Of a stretch of 8,724 nt of DNA, positions 1-4,527 are shown piece after piece. The notes under the pieces were generated by a model. The model saw only the letters and a list, made by a program, of their open reading frames with translations. It was not told where the DNA came from and did not search any database. This stretch comes from Candidatus Kuenenbacteria bacterium CG10_big_fil_rev_8_21_14_0_10_36_11 (GTDB lineage Bacteria > Patescibacteriota > Patescibacteriia > UBA2196), in assembly GCA_002778535.1 (NCBI GenBank), contig PFBP01000058.1:1-8724 (forward strand). The letters run 5' to 3'. Each line of letters starts with the position of its first letter. Positions within the stretch are counted from its first letter, which is position 1. The translations under genes and the position numbers were made by a program.

Positions 1-1
1 G

Positions 2-250
2 AACCAAAACTACCCCAACCCGTTCAACCCAACTACCACCATTAGTTACTCCCTGCCGACTGCCAGTCATGTAACACTGACAGTTTATAATCTTACCGGG
101 CAGGAGGTGGCAACTCTGGTTGATGGGCAAAAATCCGCTGGACAGTATGAGGTAGTGTTTGATGCCTCAATTTTACCGAGCGGAATTTACTTTTACAACT
201 TGCAAACAGACGAGTTTAATCAAATTCGCCATATGCAGTTGGTGAGGTAA
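2..250 (+). CDS. C-terminal end of a secreted protein with a T9SS type A (Por) sorting domain (5' truncated)
   Basis: The reading frame is open from the first bases and stops at TAA 248-250, giving the last 82 residues of a protein whose start lies outside the window. It begins with the hallmark NYPNPFNPTTTISYSLP, followed by a short beta-sandwich with VTLTVYNLTGQEV, the LVDGQKSAGQYEV turn and PSGIYFYNLQT. This is the pattern of the Por secretion system C-terminal sorting domain (TIGR04183 type). In Bacteroidota, Ignavibacteria and relatives that domain directs export through the type IX system and is then cleaved or anchored. The passenger domain cannot be seen. G+C is about 45 %, clearly above the following operon. 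It could be a horizontally acquired surface protein or an assembly join; the downstream terminator fits a real gene end. Confidence 0.85.
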   Translation, partial: NQNYPNPFNPTTTISYSLPTASHVTLTVYNLTGQEVATLVDGQKSAGQYEVVFDASILPSGIYFYNLQTDEFNQIRHMQLVR

Positions 251-272
251 ATTTTTTGTATAAAAAACTTCG

Positions 273-306
273 ACCCCGAGCTAATTAAGCACGGGGTTTT
301 TATTTT
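273..306 (+). terminator. Rho-independent terminator after the sorting-domain gene
   Basis: The arms ACCCCG (273-278) and CGGGGT (292-297) pair perfectly. The inner GCT/AGC pairs extend the stem after one mismatch, and the hairpin is followed by TTTTTATTTTT. It lies 23 bp after the stop codon and just before the rpmH promoter, so it insulates the two units. Confidence 0.85.
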
Positions 307-314
307 TCAAAAAA

Positions 315-343
315 TTGACACCAAATTGTTTTTGCTTTATAAT
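315..343 (+). promoter_or_regulatory. Near-consensus sigma70-type promoter of the rpmH operon
   Basis: A perfect -35 TTGACA (315-320) and a perfect -10 TATAAT (338-343) are separated by exactly 17 bp. Transcription should start near 350 and leave an untranslated leader of about 80 nt before rpmH. It is the strongest promoter by sequence in the window, as expected for a ribosomal-protein operon. Confidence 0.9.
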
Positions 344-350
344 TTACTAT

Positions 351-377
351 GTAATCCGACCTGAAGGTAGGAGTTAC
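351..377 (+). promoter_or_regulatory. Stem-loop at the predicted 5' end of the rpmH leader
   Basis: GTAA pairs with TTAC, TCC with GGA and ACC with GGT around a TGAA tetraloop, giving ten pairs with one bulged G and one G-A mismatch. It begins where the promoter at 315-343 should start transcription. It may protect the mRNA 5' end or regulate L34 synthesis; no known riboswitch or L34 leader motif is recognised. Confidence 0.4.
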
Positions 378-431
378 AGAAATAATTTATAAATAAAAAT
401 AATAGCGATTAGTGTATTCGCATAATCCCTT

Positions 432-569
432 ATGCCTAAAAGAACATTTCAGCCTTCTAATCTTAAAAAGAAAAGAGAGCATGGATTTTTAAAAAGGATG
501 GCTACTAAAAACGGCCGCAATGTTTTAAAACGCCGCCGGTCCAAAGGCAGAAAAAGGCTGGCAATATAG
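432..569 (+). CDS. rpmH: 50S ribosomal protein L34
   Basis: A 45-residue, very basic protein starting MPKRTFQPSNLKKKREHGF and ending in an Arg/Lys-rich stretch (KRRRSKGRKRLAI), the usual length and signature of bL34. It binds 23S rRNA in the large ribosomal subunit. The ATG at 432 gives the family's normal N-terminus. No Shine-Dalgarno sequence precedes it (the upstream bases are CATAATCCCTT). It is the first gene of the operon and lies 47 bp before rnpA, the classic rpmH-rnpA pairing, but dnaA is not next to it in this window. Confidence 0.97.
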   Translation: MPKRTFQPSNLKKKREHGFLKRMATKNGRNVLKRRRSKGRKRLAI

Positions 570-616
570 GGTTTGGTGTTTGAGATTAACCAGCCTAACT
601 TACATGCAATGTAATT

Positions 617-949
617 ATGTTTTACAGTTTGTCTGATAAATCAGATTTTGAAAGGGTGGCAAAAAACGGCCAGCCCTTTTTTGCTACTGAATTTGGTTTC
701 AAAATTATTAAAAACAATTTGAGTTATAACCGTTATGGCATTGTGATTAGCACCACAATTGATAAAAGAGCGGTTGTTCGCAATAAAATCAGACGCAGAA
801 TTAAGGAATCAATAATTTTATATGATAAAGATCTTAAAAAAGGTTTTGATTTGATGTTTTTGGTGCGTGAAAGTGTTAAAGAGCTTAATTTTAGCCAAAT
901 TAAGGCAAAAATTGAGTATTTATTTAAAAAAGCACGGTTATTATTATGA
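617..949 (+). CDS. rnpA: Ribonuclease P protein component
   Basis: A 110-residue basic protein matching the RnpA family, the protein subunit that helps the RNase P RNA bind and cleave precursor-tRNA 5' leaders. The diagnostic RNR motif is intact (VVRNKIRRRIKE, residues 53-64), preceded by the N-terminal strand/helix SDKSDFERVAKNG and followed by the hydrophobic FDLMFLVRESV strand. Its length is at the short end of the family. The ATG at 617 has no Shine-Dalgarno sequence; a small inverted repeat (TTACAT/ATGTAA, 600-614) lies directly before it. The stop overlaps the yidD start in an ATGA, so the two are translationally coupled. Confidence 0.95.
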   Translation: MFYSLSDKSDFERVAKNGQPFFATEFGFKIIKNNLSYNRYGIVISTTIDKRAVVRNKIRRRIKESIILYDKDLKKGFDLMFLVRESVKELNFSQIKAKIEYLFKKARLLL

Positions 950-1179
950 AACAAATAATTTTAAAACTGATTAAAATATATCAAGCCACATTATCCCCAG
1001 ATCATGGTTTAATGCGCTATTTTAAGCCATTGGGCACATGTAAATTTAGGCCAACTTGCTCTGAATATATGTATTTATCTATTGACAAATATGGAATTTT
1101 ATTGGGTTTTTTAAAAGGTTTTAAACGAATTTTACACTGCCACCCATTTTCTTCTGGCGGCTATGATCCTGTAAGATAA
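946..1179 (+). CDS. yidD: Membrane protein insertion efficiency factor YidD
   Basis: A 77-residue protein with the complete YidD signature: an amphipathic N-terminal helix (MKQIILKLIKIYQATLSP), GTCKFRPTCSEYM (residues 30-42) and the C-terminal RILHCHPFSSGGYDPV. The three conserved cysteines C32, C38 and C65 are present. YidD is a small peripheral inner-membrane protein that assists YidC-dependent membrane protein insertion. It overlaps the end of rnpA by 4 bp (ATGA) and precedes yidC, the conserved order in many bacteria. Confidence 0.96.
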   Translation: MKQIILKLIKIYQATLSPDHGLMRYFKPLGTCKFRPTCSEYMYLSIDKYGILLGFLKGFKRILHCHPFSSGGYDPVR

Positions 1180-1184
1180 CTTTT

Positions 1185-1213
1185 TTGCTAATAAACATTG
1201 TTTGTATTATAAT
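1185..1213 (+). promoter_or_regulatory. Internal promoter directly upstream of yidC
   Basis: A perfect -10 TATAAT (1208-1213) lies 17 bp after TTGCTA (1185-1190, 4 of 6 matches to -35). The predicted start near 1220 leaves only about 9 nt before the yidC ATG at 1229, so the transcript would be almost leaderless. The promoter overlies the 5' extension of the reading frame (TTG at 1202), which argues against that upstream start. Confidence 0.6.
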
Positions 1214-1228
1214 AAAAACAATTATTTT

Positions 1229-1954
1229 ATGTTATCGCAAATTTATCACACTATTTTATACCAGCCGCTTTTTAATCTTTTGGTTTGGTTTTATAATATT
1301 ATACCTCTTCATGATATTGGCTTGGCTATTATTGCCATTACCATTGTTATTAAAATAGTGTTATATCCTTTTTCTTTAAAAAGCATTAAAGCGCAAAAAG
1401 TTTTACAAGAACTACAGCCAAAAATCAATGAATTAAAAATTAAATATAAAGATAATCCAGGAGAAATGACCAAAGCCACCATGGCTCTTTATAAAACAGA
1501 AAAAGTTTCCCCGTTTTCTTCCTGCTTGCCTTTGCTTATTCAGTTGCCGTTTTTTATTGCTGTGTATAATGTTTTTAGAAAGGGCTTAACCAACGGCCAA
1601 AGCCTTGATATTTTATATTCTTTTATAAAAAATCCAGGGAGCATTAATCCAATGTTTTTTGGTTTAGTTAATCTGGCACAGCCGAATTTTGTGCTGGCTA
1701 TTTTAGCCGGCTTTTCCCAATATTGGGTTTCTAAAATGCTTGTAACTAAAAAGCAACCAGCAGTAGCAGGAGCCAAAGACGAAGACATGGCCGCGATGAT
1801 GAATAAACAAATGTTGTATTTTATGCCTTTAATCACAATTTTTATTGGTTTATCATTGCCTGCTGGTCTGACTTTATATTGGTTTATTACCACCGTTTTA
1901 ACAGGCGCCCAGCAAATATATATGTTTAGGAAAGTAAAAACGCAATCCGTTTAA
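1229..1954 (+). CDS. yidC: Membrane protein insertase YidC/Oxa1 (short form)
   Basis: A 241-residue integral membrane protein of the YidC/Oxa1/Alb3 family, which inserts and folds inner-membrane proteins. It starts at MLSQIYHTILYQPLFN and lacks the large periplasmic domain of proteobacterial YidC. Hydrophobic segments fall near residues 30-48, 98-116, 143-162 and 196-223, and a charged cytoplasmic hairpin (KAQKVLQELQPKINELKIKY) follows the first. SPFSSCLPLLIQLPFFIAVY (94-113) and PAGLTLYW are family hallmarks. The groove Arg of Bacillus-type YidC appears to be Lys42. The ATG at 1229 is preferred over TTG at 1202 because the extension overlies a TATAAT box and is not family-like. It is followed 8 bp later by a PRC-barrel gene instead of the more usual jag/khpB. 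Confidence 0.95.
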   Translation: MLSQIYHTILYQPLFNLLVWFYNIIPLHDIGLAIIAITIVIKIVLYPFSLKSIKAQKVLQELQPKINELKIKYKDNPGEMTKATMALYKTEKVSPFSSCLPLLIQLPFFIAVYNVFRKGLTNGQSLDILYSFIKNPGSINPMFFGLVNLAQPNFVLAILAGFSQYWVSKMLVTKKQPAVAGAKDEDMAAMMNKQMLYFMPLITIFIGLSLPAGLTLYWFITTVLTGAQQIYMFRKVKTQSV

Positions 1955-1962
1955 TTTTTTTT

Positions 1963-2271
1963 ATGAAAATATCCAACAAAAAATTAATTGGCCTAAAAGT
2001 AGAAACATTGGCCGGAGAAAAAATCGGCCAAGTTAAAGAATTTAATATTCAGATTGATTCGCAAAGCCTTGTTGAATATCTTATTAAACCAGCCAGTCTT
2101 TTAAAAAGTTTTGTCGTTGGTGAGCTTATTGTTAATCGCGGACAAGTGGTTGATATTTCAGCAGAAAAAATGATTGTTGATAATAATGTTATCGCGCCTG
2201 AAATGAAGGAAAAAATAAAATCTCCGGCTAAAGAAAAAATGGTCGCAGGCATGCTCACAAAAGATAAATAA
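1963..2271 (+). CDS. PRC-barrel domain protein
   Basis: A 102-residue soluble protein. Residues 1-75 match the PRC-barrel fold: ISNKKLIGLKVETLAGEKIG, then a VKEFNIQID strand, VEYLI, and an LIVNRGQVVDIS strand ending the small beta barrel. The last 25 residues are Lys-rich and likely disordered. PRC barrels occur in RimM (30S maturation), in photosynthetic reaction-centre H subunits and in many stand-alone proteins of unknown role. RimM's N-terminal domain is absent, so this is not RimM. It follows yidC by 8 bp and is the last gene of the operon; the bidirectional terminator lies 22 bp downstream. A role in membrane or RNA metabolism is only guessed from position. Confidence 0.8.
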   Translation: MKISNKKLIGLKVETLAGEKIGQVKEFNIQIDSQSLVEYLIKPASLLKSFVVGELIVNRGQVVDISAEKMIVDNNVIAPEMKEKIKSPAKEKMVAGMLTKDK

Positions 2272-2293
2272 TAATTAGAAATCTGTTAAAAAT

Positions 2294-2326
2294 AAAAACC
2301 AAAACACGGGCATGTTCTGGTTTTTT
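2294..2326. terminator. Bidirectional terminator between convergent units
   Basis: A 13-bp stem with one A-C mismatch (arms 2294-2306 and 2313-2325) around the loop CGGGCA. The 3' arm ends in TTTTTT for the plus strand. The 5' AAAAA arm gives a U-tract on the minus strand. It sits between the PRC-barrel stop and the stop of the convergent DAGK-like gene, so it can end both transcripts. Confidence 0.85.
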
Positions 2327-2332
2327 ATTGCC

Positions 2333-3124
2333 TTAAAAATGTCTTTCTTTGCCCACAATTATTTTTAATTTTTTGTCTGAAACACGAATATTAAGAGGTG
2401 TTTTCATAACTTTGAAATCATCAACCACAACTGAACCCGATTTTTGTTCTGTGTTTTTGATAGAGATTTTTTTAACTCTAAAAACGCTTTCTGGTAGTTT
2501 ATTTTTTTCTTTTTTTAATAGGGAATAAATAAAATTATTTAATGTTTTTTCGTCTTTTGGTTCCACCACAACTTCCAAAAAATTATCCTGGGGGTTGAAA
2601 AATTTTTTTGATTTTAAATTCATATCTGTGCCAGGAGAAAAATTATAAATACTGATCAAATTTTTTTTAGACAAAGTGGTAATTTTAAATCTATCATTGC
2701 ATTCCAAAGTTAGTTTGTGGTCATGAATTTTTATTGAATTGATAAAATATTCGCTGTTGACTTCACCTAAATTTATAGTTTCCACTTTTCTGGCTGAAAT
2801 TATTTCACAAGCAGAAAGCGGATTATTAATGCCTAAAAATTTCGCGATAGAATTGTTATCACCAATAGGAATAATGCCAAAAACCACTGGTTCAGCCACG
2901 ATTAAATTAACCACTTTATTAACAGTTTGGTCATTGCCAACCGCCACAATAGTTGTCGCGCCTTTTCTCAGCGCATCCATTACTAATTCTTTAACGCTTT
3001 TTAAAATTGACATTTTGATAATTCTGTCTTTAATACCCAAATCAGTGATCTTGCCTTCTATTTGCGCTATAATTTTATCGTATTTTTTATGGCTTAAAAA
3101 TTGGTCGTAGATGTAGTAATACAT
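2333..3124 (-). CDS. Diacylglycerol kinase catalytic domain-like protein with altered nucleotide motifs
   Basis: A 263-residue protein whose first half resembles the DAGK/lipid kinase fold. A Rossmann-like start (residues 1-60) is followed by GATTIVAVGNDQTVNKVVN (55-73) where active members have GGDGTxNEVVNG, and by FGIIPIGDNNSIAKFLGI (82-99) where they have PLGTGNDFAR. The central Asp and Thr of the first motif remain, but two glycines are replaced, and the second motif is rearranged. A beta-rich C-terminal half with GSVVVDDFKVMKTPLNIRV fits the second DAGK domain. Active members phosphorylate diacylglycerol or sphingoid-type lipids using ATP. Here the substrate is unknown and activity is uncertain. 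It ends 7 bp after the bidirectional terminator and probably follows the bactofilin gene on the same strand. Confidence 0.75.
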   Translation of the reverse strand: MYYYIYDQFLSHKKYDKIIAQIEGKITDLGIKDRIIKMSILKSVKELVMDALRKGATTIVAVGNDQTVNKVVNLIVAEPVVFGIIPIGDNNSIAKFLGINNPLSACEIISARKVETINLGEVNSEYFINSIKIHDHKLTLECNDRFKITTLSKKNLISIYNFSPGTDMNLKSKKFFNPQDNFLEVVVEPKDEKTLNNFIYSLLKKEKNKLPESVFRVKKISIKNTEQKSGSVVVDDFKVMKTPLNIRVSDKKLKIIVGKERHF

Positions 3125-3196
3125 AAAAAATTACTAATTTTTAATTTATAATTTCTAAAAAATAGCCAATAAAAACCAATTAAAACATCTCTTTTA

Positions 3197-3233
3197 TATT
3201 TAGAAATTAATATTTAGAAATTAGAAATTTTAT
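3197..3233. repeat. AT-rich TAGAAAT repeat tract between minus-strand genes
   Basis: Three tandem-like copies of TTTAGAAATTA-type units fill part of the 113-bp gap between the bactofilin and DAGK-like genes. The same motif recurs after the DUF5652 gene (7943-7960) and, in the opposite orientation, inside the Elp3 gene (6668-6703). No GC-rich terminator is seen in this gap, so the two minus-strand genes may share a transcript. Confidence 0.6.
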
Positions 3234-3237
3234 ATTT

Positions 3238-3603
3238 TTATTCCTCTATTATTTTAACATTATCTGCATTCTCCCCCATCTTTACCGTGCCATTGATTTG
3301 CGCGCCTGTTTCCATGGTAAGAATTTGAGCTTCAATATCGCCTTTTACACGAGCGTTTGATGAAAGTTCCAGATGATTTTTAATAATCAAATTACCTTCA
3401 ACTTGTCCGCCTACCCAGGCATTTTCCGCTTCAATCGTGGCTTTTATTAAAGCACCTTCACCCACACGCAAGCCTTTTTTGGTTTTAAAAGTGCCTGATA
3501 TTTGGCCTTCAATAATTACATTGCCGTCAGCTTTAAAATCACCTTCCACTTTTACTGTCGGACCAATAATTGTTTCCACCTCTTTAAAATTTTCTTTAGA
3601 CAT
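3238..3603 (-). CDS. Bactofilin family cytoskeletal protein
   Basis: A 121-residue protein made almost entirely of the bactofilin (DUF583) beta-helix. Residues 11-110 carry regular rungs: ETIIGPTVKVEGDFKADG, NVIIEGQISGTFKTKKGL, RVGEGALIKATIEAENAWVG, then repeats ending in NGTVKM. Short disordered tails flank the core, as is usual. Bactofilins self-assemble into nucleotide-free filaments that act as scaffolds at the membrane, for cell-shape or wall enzymes or DNA-segregation factors. The start ATG has no Shine-Dalgarno sequence. A good promoter lies 41 bp upstream and is divergent from the tRNA pair. Confidence 0.93.
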   Translation of the reverse strand: MSKENFKEVETIIGPTVKVEGDFKADGNVIIEGQISGTFKTKKGLRVGEGALIKATIEAENAWVGGQVEGNLIIKNHLELSSNARVKGDIEAQILTMETGAQINGTVKMGENADNVKIIEE

Positions 3604-3643
3604 ATAATTTTGAATTTTAGTTTATTATCTTATTTCTGATTTT

Positions 3644-3672
3644 ATTCTATTATTCTTTTGTTTTCTTGTAAA
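3644..3672 (-). promoter_or_regulatory. Promoter of the bactofilin gene
   Basis: On the minus strand, TTTACA (3672-3667, 5 of 6) and TAGAAT (3649-3644, 5 of 6) are separated by 17 bp. The predicted start near 3637 gives a leader of about 33 nt. Confidence 0.7.
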
Positions 3673-3692
3673 GCATGATTATTTATTATAAA
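3666..3692 (+). promoter_or_regulatory. Candidate promoter of the tRNA-Arg/tRNA-Ala pair
   Basis: TTGTAA (3666-3671) and TATAAA (3687-3692) with a 15-bp spacer lie upstream of tRNA-Arg, predicting a start about 12 nt before it. The spacer is short, so this is tentative. Its -35 shares bases with the divergent bactofilin -35. Confidence 0.4.
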
Positions 3693-3710
3693 CTTAATGA
3701 TAATATATAA

Positions 3711-3782
3711 GCCCTTGTAGCTCAATGGATAGAGCAGGCCCGTCCTAAGGGCAAGATGGGGGTTCAATTCCCTTCAAGGGTA
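3711..3782 (+). tRNA. tRNA-Arg (anticodon CCT)
   Basis: A full cloverleaf can be folded. The acceptor stem pairs GCCCTTG with CAAGGGT (G1-U72 wobble), with discriminator A73. The D stem is GCTC/GAGC with G18-G19 in the loop. The anticodon loop GTCCTAA places CCT at 3744-3746 and reads AGG. The T stem has a canonical TTCAATT loop. The 27-43 pair is a mismatch and position 32 is G, both mild oddities. CCA is not encoded. It is separated from tRNA-Ala by 5 nt, so both are probably processed from one transcript. Confidence 0.92.
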
Positions 3783-3787
3783 AATTT

Positions 3788-3860
3788 GGGCCAGTAGCTC
3801 AGTTAGTAGAGCGCCACATTCGCATTGTGGAGGTCAGGGGTGCGAGACCCCTCTGGTCCA
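3788..3860 (+). tRNA. tRNA-Ala (anticodon CGC)
   Basis: The acceptor GGGCCAG/CTGGTCC contains the G3-U70 wobble that is the alanine identity element, with A73. The D stem is GCTC/GAGC and the anticodon stem CCACA/TGTGG. The loop TTCGCAT gives anticodon CGC at 3821-3823 (codon GCG). The T stem AGGGG/CCCCT is perfect, but the T loop is TGCGAGA instead of TTCRANT, so position 55 is G. In the D loop, G18 is replaced by A. CCA is not encoded. Confidence 0.92.
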
Positions 3861-3918
3861 TAAGACATAAAAATATTGTTATATCTTAATTTTGTTTATA
3901 ATTAGACAAAATTTATAA

Positions 3919-3946
3919 AAAATGTCTACATTGGTGTAGACATTTT
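3919..3946. repeat. Perfect 12-bp inverted repeat, first copy of the origin palindrome
   Basis: AAAATGTCTACA and TGTAGACATTTT are exact complements around TTGG. The core matches the palindromes at 4346-4365 and 4466-4485. Being 58 bp after tRNA-Ala and ending in TTTT, it might also terminate the tRNA transcript, but the T-tract is short and the stem AT-rich. Confidence 0.75.
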
Positions 3947-3988
3947 GTGTTTAGGAAATAACACAGATATTAAAATATGTCAAACGAT

Positions 3989-4144
3989 GGATTTTTTTGG
4001 CAAAAATGACGATTTCAGCTAACATTAGCAAAAAACAACAAGAAACGGTCATTTTTCATAAAAATCGGATTTTTTTGGCAAAAATGAGTGTTTTGGCTAA
4101 CTTAAGCTAAAAACATTAAAAAATGGTCTTTTTCCATAAAAATT
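3989..4144. repeat. Tandem duplication of a 78-bp unit
   Basis: Unit 1 is 3989-4066 and unit 2 is 4067-4144, adjoining and of equal length. They are about 80 % identical by eye (the first 21 bases identical, about 15 mismatches overall, no gap). A decayed third copy seems to start at 4145. Each unit opens with GGATTTTTTTGGCAAAAATG and has GGCTAA/AGC-type and AAAAATGAC/GTCATTTTT complementary segments. The location and AT-richness suggest an unwinding or initiator-binding element. Confidence 0.8.
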
Positions 4145-4264
4145 GAATTTTTATGGAAATAGGTATTTAGCAAAAAATGTCTTAATTTTTTTATAAATTA
4201 TTCCAAATGGAACAAAAAATTTATTTTGTTATCATAAATAATTACTTAATGTTTTGCGACTCGC

Positions 4265-4286
4265 TGTGCGGCCTTCTGTCCGCACA
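4265..4286. other. GC-rich hairpin within the AT-rich intergenic region
   Basis: TGTGCGG (4265-4271) and CCGCACA (4280-4286) form a perfect 7-bp stem with loop CCTTCTGT, inside a GC-rich patch of about 40 bp (4256-4296). It is not followed by a T-tract, so it is unlikely to be a terminator. It could be a structured ssDNA/RNA element or protein site. Confidence 0.5.
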
Positions 4287-4368
4287 CAGCTCATCACCAT
4301 TTTGTTATTTAAAGCAAATAAATTTACTTCAAATTTATTGTAAAATGTCTACACTGGTGTAGACAAAT

Positions 4369-4377
4369 TGTGGAAAA
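4369..4377 (-). promoter_or_regulatory. DnaA box (one mismatch)
   Basis: The minus strand reads TTTTCCACA against consensus TTATCCACA. It starts 3 bp after palindrome copy A. Confidence 0.55.
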
Positions 4378-4398
4378 AGTAATTAAAATAGCAGTTTT

Positions 4399-4407
4399 GG
4401 TGGATAA
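4399..4407 (-). promoter_or_regulatory. DnaA box (one mismatch)
   Basis: The minus strand reads TTATCCACC, differing only in the last base. It lies 30 bp from the preceding box, about three helical turns, in the same orientation. Confidence 0.55.
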
Positions 4408-4488
4408 CTTTATAAAAACAATTTCACAAGGAACAATTTAAGTTTAAAATTATAAAAAATAAAATTGTCCAGACCTGTGTAGACAAAT

Positions 4489-4497
4489 TGTGGATAA
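4489..4497 (-). promoter_or_regulatory. DnaA box (perfect consensus)
   Basis: The minus strand reads TTATCCACA, the full consensus. It starts 3 bp after palindrome copy B. Confidence 0.7.
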
Positions 4498-4518
4498 GGA
4501 CTTTAAAAACAGGGTTTT

Positions 4519-4527
4519 GGTGGATAA
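4519..4527 (-). promoter_or_regulatory. DnaA box (one mismatch)
   Basis: The minus strand reads TTATCCACC, 30 bp from the perfect box, repeating the spacing seen in copy A. Confidence 0.55.

Larger units (their letters stand above)
4342..4408 (+). repeat. Origin repeat copy A: palindrome plus two DnaA boxes
   Basis: Palindrome TGTCTACACTGGTGTAGACA (4346-4365, 9-bp arms around TG), then AAT, a DnaA-like box TGTGGAAAA, and after a spacer TTTTGGTGGATAA. The same order and spacing recur exactly 120 bp downstream. Confidence 0.75.

Noticed and set aside
733..954. Minus-strand open frame of 73 codons
   Set aside because: It lies opposite rnpA, has no family resemblance and no promoter or ribosome binding site.
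1202..1228. N-terminal extension of yidC from TTG 1202
   Set aside because: It overlies a TATAAT box, adds an Asn/Tyr-rich stretch not seen in the family, and the ATG at 1229 gives the normal N-terminus.
1540..1893. Minus-strand open frame of 117 codons
   Set aside because: Antisense to the conserved transmembrane part of yidC; explained by codon composition.
2049..2258. Minus-strand open frame of 69 codons
   Set aside because: Antisense to the PRC-barrel gene with no recognisable features.
2739..3110. Plus-strand open frame of 123 codons opposite the DAGK-like gene
   Set aside because: The hydrophobic product is the mirror of a conserved kinase-like domain; no signals support expression.
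3919..3946. Simple terminator of the tRNA operon as the full explanation
   Set aside because: The same palindrome recurs twice beside DnaA boxes far from any gene end, and its T-tract is short; termination may be a secondary role.
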